Assembly: GCF_009765445.1 (NCBI RefSeq)
Contig: NZ_WHOY01000031.1
Span: 3,207,774 to 3,271,773, forward strand
Length of the DNA: 64,000 nt
DNA from: Pantoea sp. BAV 3049
Lineage (GTDB): Bacteria; Pseudomonadota; Gammaproteobacteria; Enterobacterales; Enterobacteriaceae
Reading direction: 5' to 3'
The notes below the pieces were generated by a model. That model was not told where the DNA came from and did no database searches. It saw nothing but the letters and a program-made list of their open reading frames with translations. A program made the translations under genes and the position numbers. Of the stretch, positions 24,657 through 36,195 are shown in pieces. Numbering within the stretch: position 1 is the first letter of the stretch; each line of letters opens with the position of its first letter.

Positions 24657-25721
24657 TTACAGCGCCACGCGCATCACATCATCCGGTGCGGTGGCTTCCT
24701 GCTTGCGGGTCGAGGCCTGCTTCACGCTGATATACAACGTCTGACCGTCTGGCGACAGCGCCAGGCTGTTAGGATGGGTGGGAGCCTTAATGGTTCTCAG
24801 CACCTTGTAGGTTTTGGCATCGATAACGCTGACTTCGCCCGCATCACGGTGAGTTACGTAGACTTCATCACGCTGCGCATTGAACAGCACGGCCAGCGAT
24901 TCCGGCACGTCGATCTTGTGCACCACCGATCCTTTTTGGGTATCCACCACCAGCAACTGCGCTTTTTTCGAATCAGTGATAAAGGCACGATGGGTGGCCG
25001 GATCCAGCGCGATATTCAGGAAGAAATGCTGCTGATCTTCAGCCAGTTTGATCCGCGAAAGCACCTTGTTGCTGCTGGTGTCAATGGTAATAAATTCATT
25101 GTCGCCATTGGTGATATACAGGCGTTTTGCCGCCGCATCCAGCGCCAGACCGGTCGTGTATTTCCCCATGCCGTCAAAAGTGTGGCGTAGCGTCAGGTTT
25201 GCCCCATCCACTGCCCAGACCTTGCTCTCTTTGCCCACGCCGGCAACGTAGAGCGTGTCGGTGCCTTCATCCATCACCAGCTCGCGCGGAGCCAGCGGAC
25301 GGGAGTCTTCGGTACGTGGGCTGTTGTCCAGAATCAGGCTGCCCTTCACGTCGCCCGTTTTAACATCAATTGCGGTCACTGCCGCATTCAGCGTGTTACC
25401 AACGTAAAGCACGTTAGTTTTATTGTTGATGGCGGTGCCAAACGGCTTGTACTGGTTATGGATGGCCTGCGTCACCGCCAGCGTTTGCGGATCAAGGCGA
25501 TAAACAACGCCGCCTTTATCCAGCTTGCGGCTCTGGGATGTGGCCAGATACAGCGCATTTTCCGCCGGGCTGTAAGCCATCTCGTAAGCGCCCTTTGCCA
25601 CGGGCTGACGCAGCGGTGCCGTTGAAGTTTCGCTGTGTGCCGGCAGTGCGCTGGCTAACAATGCTAAAGCCAGCAGTGAAACACGCCCTTTATGGCCGCT
25701 GAAATTCCTGGTCAAATTCAT
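24657..25721 (-). CDS. yncE: YncE-like periplasmic beta-propeller protein
   Basis: A 354-residue exported protein with a signal peptide (start MNLTRNFSGHKG, core SLLALALLASALPAHS) followed by seven-bladed propeller repeats of the YncE type (YEMAYSPAENALYLATSQSR, NVLYVGNTLNAAVTAIDVKT, RAFITDSKKAQLLVVDTQKG, NSLALSPDGQTLYISVKQAS). The start at 25721 is chosen because it gives the signal peptide, has GGAGAG upstream and the 353-aa length of E. coli YncE. E. coli YncE is iron-repressed and binds DNA in vitro; its role is unclear. Here it follows entH by 71 bases on the same strand, so it is probably the last gene of the Fur-controlled ent operon. Confidence 0.8.
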   Translation of the reverse strand: MNLTRNFSGHKGRVSLLALALLASALPAHSETSTAPLRQPVAKGAYEMAYSPAENALYLATSQSRKLDKGGVVYRLDPQTLAVTQAIHNQYKPFGTAINNKTNVLYVGNTLNAAVTAIDVKTGDVKGSLILDNSPRTEDSRPLAPRELVMDEGTDTLYVAGVGKESKVWAVDGANLTLRHTFDGMGKYTTGLALDAAAKRLYITNGDNEFITIDTSSNKVLSRIKLAEDQQHFFLNIALDPATHRAFITDSKKAQLLVVDTQKGSVVHKIDVPESLAVLFNAQRDEVYVTHRDAGEVSVIDAKTYKVLRTIKAPTHPNSLALSPDGQTLYISVKQASTRKQEATAPDDVMRVAL

Positions 25722-25792
25722 ATTCTCTCCATGTAGCACTATTGTGGTGATGGCCCCCTGCCCGTGGCAGGCTGCCTGAACCTGTTGTTGAT

Positions 25793-26212
25793 TTATCCCA
25801 GCAAAGCCGTACTCAGCCGGGCGGTGCAGCATCGTTTGTCGCGCCCGTCAAAGATGGCAATTTCCCAGACCTGCTGATTCCTGGCCAGGTGCAGCGGACG
25901 GCAGACACCTCTCACCTGGCCGCTGGTCACGGCCCGGTGGTGACTGGCGCTGATCTCCGTCCCGACCACGCACTGCCCTTCCGTGCTGGCGAGATAACCC
26001 GCCATCGATCCCAGCGTTTCGGCCAGCGCCGCCGAAGCCCCACCGTGCAGTAAACCAAAGGGCTGGCGGGTACGTTCATCCACCGGCATGGTTGCTTCCA
26101 GCTGATCCGGTCCCAGCTGAGTGAAGGTAATTCCCAGTTGGTCGATCATCGAACCCGCCGCCATACGGTTCAGCTCCTGCAGGGTTAACTGCCGTTTCCA
26201 GATCATGCTCAT
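25793..26212 (-). CDS. entH: Proofreading thioesterase EntH
   Basis: A 139-residue hot-dog-fold thioesterase (E. coli 137 aa). The active-site region is [18 protein letters not shown], with the catalytic acid in the helix after HGG, and [20 protein letters not shown] completes the fold. EntH clears wrongly loaded aryl groups from the carrier domain of EntB during enterobactin synthesis. It lies 6 bases after entA, at the end of the classical entCEBAH order. Confidence 0.93.
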   Translation of the reverse strand: MSMIWKRQLTLQELNRMAAGSMIDQLGITFTQLGPDQLEATMPVDERTRQPFGLLHGGASAALAETLGSMAGYLASTEGQCVVGTEISASHHRAVTSGQVRGVCRPLHLARNQQVWEIAIFDGRDKRCCTARLSTALLG

Positions 26213-26218
26213 TCTCCG

Positions 26219-26977
26219 CTAAGCGCCCAGCGTCGAGCCGCCATCAATCACAATGTCCTGCAGGGTGATATGGCTGGCATGAGCGGAAGCGAGGAACAGT
26301 ATGGTGTCGGAAATTTCCTGTGGGCGGGCGATTTTTCCCAGCGGAATGCCCAGCTTGTACTGCTCCGCAAAACCCCGAATACGCTGCTGTTCAGCATCGG
26401 GATGGGTCCAAAGACTGCGCTGCATATCCGTGTCGGTGGAACCAGGAGAAACCAGATTACAGCGCACGCCATACGGTGCCATTTCAAGACCGACAGTCAG
26501 GCTCAGGCTGCGTAACGCGGCTTTTGAAGCACCATATGCTGACATCCCCAGCCGCGGGCTGTGCGCAGCATCGGAGGCGACAGTCACAATCGCCCCGCTG
26601 CGTTGCTGGCGAAAGACCGGCATGGTTTGCTGGAACATATTGAATGCGCCGCCCGCGTTGATGTTGATCACCGCCTGCCAGTCAGCAACCTCCAGCTCGT
26701 CGGTGGCACCCATGCGCAGGATCCCGGCGCTGTTGATCAGAATATCCAGACGCGGGGTCTCTTTCAGCAACTGCTGGCAGACGGCTTTCACCTGCGCCGC
26801 ATCTGCGATATCCAGCTCCTGAATGCGGAACGGGTAGTCAGACGAACCAAAGGTCAAATCCAGACCGATAACCTTCGCCCCGGCCTGATGGAAGGCCATC
26901 GCCGTGGTATAGCCAATGCCTTTTCCCGCCCCGGTGACCCAGACAACATTGCCCCCGAAGTCATGTTGCAGACTCAT
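26219..26977 (-). CDS. entA: 2,3-dihydro-2,3-dihydroxybenzoate dehydrogenase EntA
   Basis: A 252-residue SDR enzyme that oxidises 2,3-dihydro-2,3-dihydroxybenzoate to 2,3-dihydroxybenzoate with NAD+. It shows VWVTGAGKGIGY (cofactor), INSAGILRMGA, VTVASDAAHSPRLGMSAYGASKAAL (Ser-Tyr-Lys) and VSPGSTDTDMQRSLW, all as in E. coli EntA. The start at 26977 is fixed by an ATGA overlap with the entB stop; a longer frame adds residues absent from the family. Confidence 0.96.
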   Translation of the reverse strand: MSLQHDFGGNVVWVTGAGKGIGYTTAMAFHQAGAKVIGLDLTFGSSDYPFRIQELDIADAAQVKAVCQQLLKETPRLDILINSAGILRMGATDELEVADWQAVININAGGAFNMFQQTMPVFRQQRSGAIVTVASDAAHSPRLGMSAYGASKAALRSLSLTVGLEMAPYGVRCNLVSPGSTDTDMQRSLWTHPDAEQQRIRGFAEQYKLGIPLGKIARPQEISDTILFLASAHASHITLQDIVIDGGSTLGA

Positions 26978-27828
26978 ACCCTGCCCTCCCGGGAAAGCAG
27001 AGCCCACCACGCTGCCAGTGTCGGATCCTTCGCCAGCATGACAAAATCGATATCGCTGTACACTTTGCGCCAGCGAGCCGCCAGCGCCATCATCCGCACC
27101 GAGTCCAGCCCGTAGTCAATCAGGTTCTCATCGTCTTCAGGGGTTTCATCCTCGTCCAGCAGTGGCTGAATTAATGCCCTCAGCTGCGCTTTGCTCAGCG
27201 GCACCGGGATTAGATCTTCGGTGGTCACCACTTTCCCGGCACGACCGGCGGTATATTTCAGCGCCATCAGATGCTCTTCACGGCTGAAATCCGCCAGGCC
27301 GTCCGCCACCATAAAGGGCTGGATATCGCGCATAAAAGCATCGATGGCGGTGGTCAGACAGCCGATATGGGCATAGACACCGCAGATAATCAGCTGGTCG
27401 CGACCGGTCTCTTTCAGATGCTGCTCCAGCGGCGAACGGTGGAAGGCGCTGTAACGCCATTTCACCAGCACTTCATCCTGCGGCTGCGGTGCCAGCCCGT
27501 CGACAATCTTCTGCTGCTCCGGATGCTTGTTCAGGCCCGGCCCCCACATGTCATTCAGCAGCGCACGGTCTTCATCACTCTGCTGGTTCGGCTGGGCGGT
27601 GTAATAAACAGGGATCCCGTTGTGATGGCAGTAGTCGCGCAGCGCAGCGATATTGCGGATCACCTGTGCGATCATCGGGCAGTCCTCACCCCAAAAATTG
27701 ATAAAGTAGTTCTGCATATCGTGGATTAGCAGCGCGCCACGCGCAGGCTCAAACGTCCAGCTGACTTTGTTTTCCGGCAGCTCGCTGCCCGCTGGCAGGG
27801 CATAACCTTTCAGGGAGGGGATAGACAT
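26974..27828 (-). CDS. entB: Isochorismatase / aryl carrier protein EntB
   Basis: A 284-residue bifunctional protein (E. coli 285). The isochorismatase domain (residues about 1-205) carries ALLIHDMQNYFINFWG, VKWRYSAFHRSPL and GVYAHIGCLTTAIDAFMRDI. The C-terminal aryl carrier domain has IDYGLDSVRMMALAARW, whose serine takes the phosphopantetheine arm. It makes 2,3-dihydro-2,3-dihydroxybenzoate and then presents the aryl group to EntF. The start at 27828 follows GGAGA; the longer TTG frame is unlikely. Confidence 0.96.
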   Translation of the reverse strand: MSIPSLKGYALPAGSELPENKVSWTFEPARGALLIHDMQNYFINFWGEDCPMIAQVIRNIAALRDYCHHNGIPVYYTAQPNQQSDEDRALLNDMWGPGLNKHPEQQKIVDGLAPQPQDEVLVKWRYSAFHRSPLEQHLKETGRDQLIICGVYAHIGCLTTAIDAFMRDIQPFMVADGLADFSREEHLMALKYTAGRAGKVVTTEDLIPVPLSKAQLRALIQPLLDEDETPEDDENLIDYGLDSVRMMALAARWRKVYSDIDFVMLAKDPTLAAWWALLSREGRV

Positions 27829-27842
27829 ACTTTCTCCAATAA

Positions 27843-29459
27843 TCAATTTGTTAACTGGCGTGCTGCAAGCCGTTCGCGCAGCTGTTTTTTATCCACTTTG
27901 CCGACCGGAGTCAGCGGCAGGCTGTCGACAGTTTCAATGCGATCCGGCAGTTTGAACTCCGCCACACCCAACTCCCGCAGATAACGGCGGATTTCCACCG
28001 CACGAACCGGGCGAAGGCCAACGATAAAGGCGCAGCTTTTTTCGCCGAGCAGGCTGTCGTCCATTGAAACCAGCGCCACGTGCAGCACCGCTTCGTGGCG
28101 CAGCAGCAGGTTCTCAATCTCTTCCGCCGCAATCTTCTCGCCCCCACGGTTAATCTGATCTTTCTCCCTGCCCTGCACGCAGATATAGCCCTCTTCGGTC
28201 ATGGAAATCAGATCGCCCGAACAGTAGAAACCATTGGCATCAAAGGATTTTGCGTTGTGCTCCGGGCTGCGGTAATAGCCACGGAAGGTATAAGGACCGC
28301 GGGTCATCAACCTTCCCGTTTCCCCGGCAGGCAGAGGATTACCGTGTTCGTCAGCCACCCACACCTCATCGTCCGGGCTCATCGGTTTCCCCTGGGTGTT
28401 GAAGATATGCCAGTCGTCATCGTCCGGCAGGGTGTAATTGACCAGCCCTTCCGCCATGCCGAAGACCTGCTGCAGCTGGCAACCAATCTCCGCCGGAATG
28501 CGTGCGGCCAGCGCTTCACTCAGCCGTGCGCCGCCGACCTGCAGCAGCCGCAACGAGGCCAGTGCGGCATTACCGCCCCACTCCTGCACGGCCTGCAGCC
28601 ATAAACTGACCGCAGGAGGAACCAGTGCGGTCACCGTGATTTGATGTTTTTCAATCAGTGGGAAACAGCTGCTGGCACTGGGGTCGCCAGCCAGTACCAC
28701 ACAGCCACCACCGTAAAAAGCACCAAAAGAACCCGGCGAACTGAGCGGATAGTTATGCGCAGCAGGCAGTGCACAGAGGAAACGGGTCCGTTCGTCAAAA
28801 CCACACACTTCAACACTGCGACGGATGCTGTAGTAGTAGTCATTGTGGGTCCGGGGGATCAGCTTCGGCGTGCCGGTGCTGCCGCCCGAAAGCTGGAAGA
28901 AGGCCACCTCATCTGCCGCTGAAGGGGCAGCCACAAAGCCTTCGGCGTCGCAGGCAATCAGCGCAGCCAGTGATTCATCTTCTTCCCGGGCGTTATGCAG
29001 GATCACCTCACGCAGCGAAGGACAGCGCTGGCGAAGCTGTTGCAGATAGTCATCGCTGGCAAAAAGCCCATGCTCCCGGTCTGCGATCAGCAGCACTGGT
29101 TCGATCTGGCTGGCATAAGCATCCAGCTCCTGGCGCTGATGGCTGAACAATGCATTGACCGGTGCAACGCCGATTTTCAGCAGCGCAAACAGCACGGTAT
29201 AGAATTCTGCCACGTTGCCCAGCTGCACCAACGCGGTATCGCCACAGCGCAGACCGCGACGCTGTAAAGCGGCGGCCAGCTGACAGGCTGATGCCTCAAG
29301 CTGCTGATAACTGAGCTGACGGTCGCCATCGATCAGCGCGATCTGCTGGCTTGAGGCGTGACGGCTGAGGATGTCCGTGAGCGGAAGGTCCAGCCAGTAA
29401 CCCTTTTCTCGATAGCGGGCGGCCAGATCGTCCGGCCAGCGGGAGTAAGAAATTGTCAT
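27843..29459 (-). CDS. entE: 2,3-dihydroxybenzoate-AMP ligase EntE
   Basis: A 538-residue adenylating enzyme (E. coli 536) that activates 2,3-dihydroxybenzoate and loads it on EntB. The ATP motif is [20 protein letters not shown]; other family motifs are [29 protein letters not shown] and the C-terminal lysine region [14 protein letters not shown]. It follows entC by 11 bases and entB follows within 15 bases. Normal full length. Confidence 0.96.
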   Translation of the reverse strand: MTISYSRWPDDLAARYREKGYWLDLPLTDILSRHASSQQIALIDGDRQLSYQQLEASACQLAAALQRRGLRCGDTALVQLGNVAEFYTVLFALLKIGVAPVNALFSHQRQELDAYASQIEPVLLIADREHGLFASDDYLQQLRQRCPSLREVILHNAREEDESLAALIACDAEGFVAAPSAADEVAFFQLSGGSTGTPKLIPRTHNDYYYSIRRSVEVCGFDERTRFLCALPAAHNYPLSSPGSFGAFYGGGCVVLAGDPSASSCFPLIEKHQITVTALVPPAVSLWLQAVQEWGGNAALASLRLLQVGGARLSEALAARIPAEIGCQLQQVFGMAEGLVNYTLPDDDDWHIFNTQGKPMSPDDEVWVADEHGNPLPAGETGRLMTRGPYTFRGYYRSPEHNAKSFDANGFYCSGDLISMTEEGYICVQGREKDQINRGGEKIAAEEIENLLLRHEAVLHVALVSMDDSLLGEKSCAFIVGLRPVRAVEIRRYLRELGVAEFKLPDRIETVDSLPLTPVGKVDKKQLRERLAARQLTN

Positions 29460-29470
29460 CGGTGATCGCC

Positions 29471-30643
29471 TTATTGCAGACCTAAAACGTTCAGCATGGT
29501 GCTGAGCTTGACGCCGGTTTCATGCCATTCCGCTTCGGGTAACGAAGCCGGAACGATCCCCGCACCAGCAAACAGCCTGATACGGTTACCGGCCAGTGTG
29601 CCGCAGCGGATGGTCACTACCCACTCGCCGTTTCCCTGGTCATCGCACCAGCCGACGATGCCGCCAAACATCTCCCGGTCAAACGGCTCCAGCGTTTCAA
29701 TCCACTGCTGCGCCAGTGCGTGCGGGTAACCACTCAGCGCAGGCGTGGGGTGCAGCAGGCAGGCCAGCGACAGGGCATTTTCCGACGGGCAACTGACCTC
29801 ACCTTCAATGGGGCTCGCCAGATGCCAGAGTGTCGAAGTGGTGATTAACTCCGGTTTTTCCGGCACGACAAGGTAAGAGCTGCGCGTCTGCAGCACTTCC
29901 TGCATCGCCTGTGTGACCAGCCGGTGTTCGTAGCGATCTTTCTGTGAATACATCAATCGTTCACCAATGGCCTGGTCGGCTTGATCACTGCTGCGGTCAC
30001 GCCGTGCCGAACCCGCCAGCGGCAGAGAGGAGAAGCGGCTGCCGGTCTTGCGCAGCAGCAGTTCCGGGCTGGCTCCCAGCAGCGAGCTGCCATCAGGCAG
30101 AGGCACATGAAAGTGATAGCTGGTCGGATTAAGGGCAATCAGCCTGTCCATCACGGCGTCCGGCGTCACGGGTTCAGCCGTGGTGATATCAATCAGCCGG
30201 GAGAGCACCACTTTGTCCAGTTCAGGCTGCGAAGTAGCTTCAGCCGCCCGGGCAACCATCTCCATAAATACATTTTTACCGGGGATCGCATGGCGGCTGG
30301 TGATCGCTGGCATCGCTACATCGGTAGCCTGTTCCGCCAGCGGCTGGCGCGAGAAGTAGTCACAGCGCTGAGGAATAAACAGGGCTGAAGGCTGACGCGA
30401 GTCGAACGGAACAGCCCCGACCAGTACCGGCTTGTCGATGCCGCTTTCTCTGGCCGCGCTGAAAGCGCTGCGAACCTTCTGCTGAAAGTCCCCCTCCAGG
30501 TCATCGCCCTGCCAGGCCGGTGCATCCAGCGAAGCAAAGCGCCCCTGAGTGACCAGGCTTTTCCACGGCGAGGCAAAGTAAAAGCTGTCGCCGGAGAGGG
30601 AAACCGATGAGCGTATTGCATCATCCGTGCAGAGTGTTTCCAT
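29471..30643 (-). CDS. entC: Isochorismate synthase EntC
   Basis: A 390-residue chorismate-binding enzyme (E. coli 391) that starts catechol synthesis by converting chorismate to isochorismate. The family stretches are [51 protein letters not shown] and [23 protein letters not shown]. It is the first gene of the entCEBAH-yncE transcription unit. GGGAGG precedes its ATG and a Fur-like site lies 31-49 bases further upstream. Confidence 0.96.
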   Translation of the reverse strand: METLCTDDAIRSSVSLSGDSFYFASPWKSLVTQGRFASLDAPAWQGDDLEGDFQQKVRSAFSAARESGIDKPVLVGAVPFDSRQPSALFIPQRCDYFSRQPLAEQATDVAMPAITSRHAIPGKNVFMEMVARAAEATSQPELDKVVLSRLIDITTAEPVTPDAVMDRLIALNPTSYHFHVPLPDGSSLLGASPELLLRKTGSRFSSLPLAGSARRDRSSDQADQAIGERLMYSQKDRYEHRLVTQAMQEVLQTRSSYLVVPEKPELITTSTLWHLASPIEGEVSCPSENALSLACLLHPTPALSGYPHALAQQWIETLEPFDREMFGGIVGWCDDQGNGEWVVTIRCGTLAGNRIRLFAGAGIVPASLPEAEWHETGVKLSTMLNVLGLQ

Positions 30644-30673
30644 AATGGCCTCCCGCCATAAAGGTAAAGGGTT

Positions 30674-30692
30674 TAATAATGATAATCATTTG
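30674..30692. promoter_or_regulatory. Fur box upstream of entC
   Basis: AATAATGATAATCATTTGC matches 16 of 19 positions of the Fur consensus GATAATGATAATCATTATC. It lies in the 88-bp gap between entS and entC, so the second siderophore operon has its own iron-regulated promoter. Confidence 0.85.
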
Positions 30693-30731
30693 CATTATCA
30701 CCACTAACTTCAGCGAAAAGCAACATGATGT

Positions 30732-31991
30732 TTATTTTCCGGGAATAACTTCCGTCACTGCATCAGGTGACGGCTGGCGGTAACGCCGAACGGAACCCAG
30801 CAGAGCCAGCAGAGCAAGGCCGATCGCGGCCAGCCCCGCACCGCCAAAGCTGGCAGCCGCCACCGGCGTCATCACTGCGGTCATCGCGCCCAGCAGCAGC
30901 GCGCCCAGAGAATCTCCCATCACGTTCTGAGCTGTCCACAGACCGTTAACCCGGCCCAGCATCGCGTCCGGCGTCTGACTCTGGATCAGGGTGTATTGCA
31001 GCAAAGCACTCAGGGCGCTGAGATAGCCAAACAGTACCAGACAGGCGGCGCCGGGCAGCCAGGAGGGCATCAGGCTGAACACACTGAGCGCCACCAGTGA
31101 AGCAATCGCCGTTAACAGCAGCACCATGCCGGGCCGGGGATGCTGTGCGAGGTTGCCACTGGTCAGCGCGCCTGCAGCGGCCCCCAACGGCACGGCGGCA
31201 TACAGCAAACCGATTTGTCCGCCACTCATTTCCCAGCGGATCGCCAGTGCCGGGTACAACACGCGAACCGCTGAAGCCATGGTGAGAAGTGCACCAGTCA
31301 GCGCAATGCCACCCAGCAGCGGATGGCTGACCAGATAACGCAGCCCCCCAACCAGCGCCGCCAGTGGCCGCGCATTATGGTCAGGTGGCGCAGCCAGCCG
31401 GGGCAAACGGAGCAGCGGTAATAAGGTGATGAATGTCCCGATTGCGGCCAGACTGTAGTTCCAGAACACGCCGCCGGAAGCCAGCAGCAGCCCGCCCAGC
31501 ATCGGCGAGATCACCGACCCCAACCGGACCGTCAGCATAGTGATCGCTCCCGCCTGCATCAGATTCTCTCTGCCCACCAGCGCCGGTGTGGCTGCCAGCA
31601 GTGCCGTCACCCCTATTGCCCCAAAGAAGCCGTCCCACAGCCCGAGAAGGTAAATTGCCACCAGAGAGGGAGAAGGCAACGAAGCGTTGATGCACAATCC
31701 GATAAAGCCCAGCCCGCAAGTGGCACGGGCAAACAGGATCAGCCTGCGGCGCTCATAGCGGTCAGCCAGTACGCCCCCCATCATCAGGCCGCTGAACATC
31801 GCCAGCCCTGTCAGGGTCACGCCCAGACTGACCTGAAGGGAGGAACCAGTCAGCTGCTGAATCTGTACCGGGATGGCCACAGCCAGCAGACCCAGCGCCA
31901 GAATAGAGATAAAACGGGCGATAAATACCGCCCGGAATGCCGGGTGCGTCTTCAGCAAACTGAGACTGAGAAAGAAGGATTGTTTTTTCAT
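30732..31991 (-). CDS. entS: Enterobactin exporter EntS (MFS)
   Basis: A 419-residue major facilitator protein with about 12 hydrophobic helices (E. coli EntS 416 aa). Its stretches [34 protein letters not shown] and [20 protein letters not shown] are EntS-like. It exports enterobactin across the inner membrane. In E. coli entS is divergent from fepD; here it follows entF with an ATGA overlap, so it is translated as part of the fes-ybdZ-entF operon. Confidence 0.9.
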   Translation of the reverse strand: MKKQSFFLSLSLLKTHPAFRAVFIARFISILALGLLAVAIPVQIQQLTGSSLQVSLGVTLTGLAMFSGLMMGGVLADRYERRRLILFARATCGLGFIGLCINASLPSPSLVAIYLLGLWDGFFGAIGVTALLAATPALVGRENLMQAGAITMLTVRLGSVISPMLGGLLLASGGVFWNYSLAAIGTFITLLPLLRLPRLAAPPDHNARPLAALVGGLRYLVSHPLLGGIALTGALLTMASAVRVLYPALAIRWEMSGGQIGLLYAAVPLGAAAGALTSGNLAQHPRPGMVLLLTAIASLVALSVFSLMPSWLPGAACLVLFGYLSALSALLQYTLIQSQTPDAMLGRVNGLWTAQNVMGDSLGALLLGAMTAVMTPVAAASFGGAGLAAIGLALLALLGSVRRYRQPSPDAVTEVIPGK

Positions 31992-34900
31992 TTTCCAGCC
32001 TGATTAAGCAGAGTGTTAAGACGTGGTCCGATAAGTTCAAAAGCCTCTGCAGAGATGATATCTACATGCGCGCAGTCCACCGGCAGCGTATTCAGTCGCC
32101 CGACCCACTCCGCCCAGGCAAGATGGGCATCCTGCTCCGGCTTCAGCGTACGTTCTGCCACAAACAGCGTCGCCTCACCGTTAAAACGACGGCTTTTGGC
32201 CGTTGCCAGCAGCCTGACGGCATCGGCATAGTTACCTTCTATTGCCGTGAACAGTTCGCCACTGCGATCCGCTTCCAGCGACTGACGCAGCTCCTGCTGT
32301 GCGGCAATAAAGGCTTCCCGTTCGCGGTTGATCTCCTGCAGCACTTCTTCGTCCAGCGTCTGCACACCCTGCTGCGACCAGTTTTGCGTTTCCGGCGGCC
32401 ACGTATCCAGCAGGCCCAGGAAAGCCACCTCTTCTCCGGCTGCCTCCAGCCGGGCCGCAATAGCATGGGCCAGCGTGCCACCCAGCGAGTAGCCCAACAG
32501 GAAGTAAGGTCCGTCAGGTTGCTGCTGCCGCAGGGTTAGCAGATGGCGATCGCACATCTCATCCAGGCTGGCGGCCTGCTGCATCGGTCCAGACGGACGT
32601 GGTGACTGAATACCGATCAGCGACCAGCACGCATCGAGATAACGCTGCAGGATGCTGAACTGCCAGGCAAAGCCCGAGGCAGGATGAAAACAAAACAGCG
32701 TTGGCCCGCTGCTGCGACGAAGGGGTAAAACGGTGTCCATCCCGGCGCGAGCAGCTTCATCTTCACTTTGTCCCTGCGATAGCAGCTCCGCGAGGGCGAG
32801 CACGGTGGACGCCACCATCACCTGACCGACGCTGACCGGCCGGTTCAGACGATGTCGTAAATCTACCGCCAGCCGCATCGCCAGCAGCGAATGTCCCCCA
32901 AGGGCGAAGAAATCATCGTTGACCGAGCTGATTTCACAGCCCAGCAAGCGGGCGAAGGCGTCGGCAATGATCGCTTCCAGCCCGGGCTGAGGTTGCCGTC
33001 CTGCCTTGCCGGAAGCCAGTTCTGGCAGCGGCAATGCTTTGCGATCCAGCTTACCGTTGGCGCTCAAAGGGAATGCAGCAATCTGCACCAGCGTAACCGG
33101 GACCATATGGGCGGGCAGTTTCTCGCTTAACTCATTGCGCAGGCGAAGCGTATCCAGTGGCTGACCGGAAGCGGAAACAACGTAACTGACCAATTGGCGC
33201 TGATCCCCTCCTCCGGAACTTTTTTTGCCCAGCACGCATGCCGTGGTCACCGCCTGCGCCACGCCTTCCAGCGTCAGTAGTGCCTGGTCGATTTCGCCCA
33301 GTTCAATACGCTGGCCACGGATCTTCAGTTGATCGTCGCTGCGTCCTAAATATTCCACTGCACCCTCTTCGAGCCAGCGGGCCACGTCACCGGTGCGGTA
33401 CATGCGCTCACCGGAATTCTGGGGGTCGGCAATAAAACGGCTGGCGGTGAGATCGGCACGTGCCAGATAGCCCTGAGCCAGCTGGATGCCGCTCAGATAG
33501 AGGTCACCCGCAATGCCCGGCGGGACCGGCTGCATATTGCCATCCAGAATGCGCAGGCAGGTGTTCCAGACCGGCCAGCCAATCGGCACGCTGGTCCCGG
33601 TGACTTTTTGCAGGGATTCGCCATAAGCCGGATACCAGCTGACATCCACAGCCGCTTCTGTCGGACCGTATAAATTGTGCAGTGGCACGGCGGTTTTGTT
33701 CTGCCACACATGACAAAGATCGGTCGGCAGAGCCTCACCGCTGCAGTACACGCGCCTCAGCGAAGCACAGTGTGCAATCGCCTGCTCATCATTCAGCGCG
33801 GCGACAAAAGCGGCCAACATTGATGGAACGAAGTGGGTAGTGGTTACCCCATAGCGGCTGAATAACAGTTGCAGAGCCTGCGGATCGCGATGCGCCTCTG
33901 GCGGAGCCATCACCAGCTGCGCACCAACGATCAACGGCCAGAAAAATTCCCAGACCGACACGTCAAAACTGCACGGTGTTTTTTGCAGTACCACGTCATC
34001 CGCTGTCAGCTGATAGTGTTCCTGCATCCACATCAGCCGGTTCACGATAGCCCGCTGCCCGACCATCACGCCTTTCGGCCTGCCGGTTGAGCCGGAGGTA
34101 TAGATTACATAGGCAGTGTGATCGGCACTCCCGGCAGTTGGAGAGACATCTGCATCACCGATCATTGCTCCAGCGGAAGGGATATTCGTTCCGTCAGGCA
34201 CCGGCGCGTCATAGCAGAAGCTTTTCAGACCTTTGACCTTCGCGAAACGACTTAGCTGCGGTGCGCTGGTCATCAGCAGCCGGGGACGGGCATCCTCAAG
34301 CATCATGGTCAGCCGTTCATCGGGATAGCCGGTATCCAACGGCAGCCAGGCCGCCCCCAGTTCGACAATCGCCTGCAGTGACAGCGACAGGAAAACCGAT
34401 CGTGGCAACGCCACCGCCACCACATCGCCCGCTTTTACGCCCTGCGCGGCCAGCACTGCCGCCAGCGCCAGAACCTGCTGTCGCATTTGCCGGTAACTGA
34501 GCTGGTAATGCTCATCGGCCAGAGCGGCTGCTTCAGGTGTTTTCTCTGCCTGACAGGCAATCAGGCTGCTGAGCGTGGCATCCGGCAACGCAATCGCCGT
34601 ATCGTTAACCCTCTGCAGCAATTGCGTTTCATGAGGATGCAGCAATTGTGCCTGCGCGCAGCTCAGAGCGGGCTGCGCCGCAAACTGGCTCAGCAGCAGA
34701 GGCAAGCGGTCAAGGTGCTCCCTCAGCACTTCTGGCTGGTAGCGGCTGGCGTTGGCAAGGATCTCCAGCGAAGCATTGCTCTGCTCATCAATGTAAAGCG
34801 CGATTTCCAGATCCCGCACCGGGCCGGAAGCCAGCTGATGGGTGATCCCTTCGATACCGTCAAAATCCAGCCGGTAGTCAAACATCTTCAGGTTGATCAC

Positions 34901-35962
34901 CGGCCCAGACAGCGGCTCGCTGAGCTGCCCGATGTCACGCTGGATTTGTTCCGCATCGTAACGCTGATGACGGCGAACTTTTTTCAACCGCTGCGCCAGT
35001 TCTGCAGCGAGCTGCGGCAGCGTGGCTTGCGGATCAATCTTCACGCCAACCGGCAGCACGTTCAGTACCGGTCCGGTAGCGCTTATTGCGGCCGATCCCA
35101 GGCGACGCATAAAGATAAATCCGGCGCTGTACTCATCACGCCCATACAGCCGCCCCAGCCACAGCGCAACCAGCGCCAGTGCCATATCGGCGGGGGTCAG
35201 ATTATTATCAGCCACGCTGTCACTCAGCAATTGTCGAAAAGCGTGACGATCAAAACTCAGCGTCTGACGAATCAGCTGCGTGCTTGCGTCCTGCCCGCTA
35301 AGTGGCAGCGGTGACAGGCTGGCAGGCATCGGTAACTGGCGGGCTTGCTCCAGCCAGAATGCAGCATCCCGCTGCCGGGTGGATGAGGAGTGATAGCGCT
35401 GATACTCTTCCACCACCTCGCTGAACGGGGTGAAAGGAGTCGGGCCGATCGGCTGCTGGCGGCACAGCGCGGTGTAGATTTCCGCAATGCGTCTTGTGAT
35501 AGCAGTGAAACTGAAGCCATCCACCACCAGATGATGAAAACGCTGATACCAGAACCAACGGGTGTCAGACAGGCGAAAAACGCTGTGGTGATAGACCGGG
35601 TTGCCTCCGGAAATGCGTAGATCCTGTTCGAGATCCTGCTGCATCAGCGCCAGGGCCGACTGCTGGGGTTCCTGGTACTGTCGCAAATCCACAAATCGCG
35701 GCGACGTGAAGCTGGCGGAGGTATCAATCCACTGAACCGGTACGCCCTCTTCTTCAGCAAAGCGCATGCGCAGCGTATCTGCCTCTTCCATTCCGGCCAC
35801 CACGGCCTGGCTGAAGAGCGCTTCATCCAGCTTGCCGTTCAGCTCTACATAGTGAGCTACGCTCCATGCATTCATCACCGGCGAAAGCTGTTCCGCCATC
35901 CAGATCCCCGGCTGAGCCGCCACCAGCGGCATCACGTTCTCTGGCTTCAGCGACGCGCTCAT
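31988..35962 (-). CDS. entF: Enterobactin synthase component F, NRPS (EntF)
   Basis: A 1324-residue non-ribosomal peptide synthetase with domains condensation (about 10-430; [10 protein letters not shown] active site), adenylation for serine (about 455-950; [35 protein letters not shown]), carrier (about 970-1045; [12 protein letters not shown], phosphopantetheine serine) and thioesterase (about 1080-1324; [13 protein letters not shown], catalytic Ser, and CAHVDIIS with the His). It joins dihydroxybenzoate to serine and cyclises three units. The start at 35962 overlaps the ybdZ stop (ATGA) and matches the E. coli N-terminus ([14 protein letters not shown]). Slightly longer than E. coli EntF (1293). 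Confidence 0.96.
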   Translation of the reverse strand: MSASLKPENVMPLVAAQPGIWMAEQLSPVMNAWSVAHYVELNGKLDEALFSQAVVAGMEEADTLRMRFAEEEGVPVQWIDTSASFTSPRFVDLRQYQEPQQSALALMQQDLEQDLRISGGNPVYHHSVFRLSDTRWFWYQRFHHLVVDGFSFTAITRRIAEIYTALCRQQPIGPTPFTPFSEVVEEYQRYHSSSTRQRDAAFWLEQARQLPMPASLSPLPLSGQDASTQLIRQTLSFDRHAFRQLLSDSVADNNLTPADMALALVALWLGRLYGRDEYSAGFIFMRRLGSAAISATGPVLNVLPVGVKIDPQATLPQLAAELAQRLKKVRRHQRYDAEQIQRDIGQLSEPLSGPVINLKMFDYRLDFDGIEGITHQLASGPVRDLEIALYIDEQSNASLEILANASRYQPEVLREHLDRLPLLLSQFAAQPALSCAQAQLLHPHETQLLQRVNDTAIALPDATLSSLIACQAEKTPEAAALADEHYQLSYRQMRQQVLALAAVLAAQGVKAGDVVAVALPRSVFLSLSLQAIVELGAAWLPLDTGYPDERLTMMLEDARPRLLMTSAPQLSRFAKVKGLKSFCYDAPVPDGTNIPSAGAMIGDADVSPTAGSADHTAYVIYTSGSTGRPKGVMVGQRAIVNRLMWMQEHYQLTADDVVLQKTPCSFDVSVWEFFWPLIVGAQLVMAPPEAHRDPQALQLLFSRYGVTTTHFVPSMLAAFVAALNDEQAIAHCASLRRVYCSGEALPTDLCHVWQNKTAVPLHNLYGPTEAAVDVSWYPAYGESLQKVTGTSVPIGWPVWNTCLRILDGNMQPVPPGIAGDLYLSGIQLAQGYLARADLTASRFIADPQNSGERMYRTGDVARWLEEGAVEYLGRSDDQLKIRGQRIELGEIDQALLTLEGVAQAVTTACVLGKKSSGGGDQRQLVSYVVSASGQPLDTLRLRNELSEKLPAHMVPVTLVQIAAFPLSANGKLDRKALPLPELASGKAGRQPQPGLEAIIADAFARLLGCEISSVNDDFFALGGHSLLAMRLAVDLRHRLNRPVSVGQVMVASTVLALAELLSQGQSEDEAARAGMDTVLPLRRSSGPTLFCFHPASGFAWQFSILQRYLDACWSLIGIQSPRPSGPMQQAASLDEMCDRHLLTLRQQQPDGPYFLLGYSLGGTLAHAIAARLEAAGEEVAFLGLLDTWPPETQNWSQQGVQTLDEEVLQEINREREAFIAAQQELRQSLEADRSGELFTAIEGNYADAVRLLATAKSRRFNGEATLFVAERTLKPEQDAHLAWAEWVGRLNTLPVDCAHVDIISAEAFELIGPRLNTLLNQAGK

Positions 35963-36183
35963 GGCTGTCTCTCCGGGCAGGAAGCGGCAAATGAAGCCGG
36001 CACCAGCTGCTGCCAGTTGTTCTCCAGCCAGGCATAACACTGCTGCTGATTTTGCGGACCAGAAATGATTTGCCATCCCGCAGGCAGCGCGCAATGTTCC
36101 GGCCACAGGCTGTATTGCTGCTGCGGATTTCGCAGGATCAGGAACAGCCCCTGAGGGCGATCGAAAGGATTACTGTAGTCCAT
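35959..36183 (-). CDS. ybdZ: MbtH-like protein YbdZ
   Basis: A 74-residue MbtH-family protein (MDYSNPFDRPQGLFLILRNP, YSLWPEHCALPAGW, CYAWLENNW with the conserved tryptophans). It binds and activates the adenylation domain of EntF. The start at 36183 is chosen because it matches E. coli YbdZ and has GGAG at a good distance; an in-frame ATG at 36195 directly follows the fes stop. Its end overlaps the entF start by four bases. Confidence 0.92.
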   Translation of the reverse strand: MDYSNPFDRPQGLFLILRNPQQQYSLWPEHCALPAGWQIISGPQNQQQCYAWLENNWQQLVPASFAASCPERQP

Positions 36184-36195
36184 GCCAGGCTCCAT

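Noticed and set aside
24392..25363. Plus-strand frames over attR and the yncE gene
   Set aside because: They are antisense to a clear exported propeller protein and cross the attachment site and terminator.
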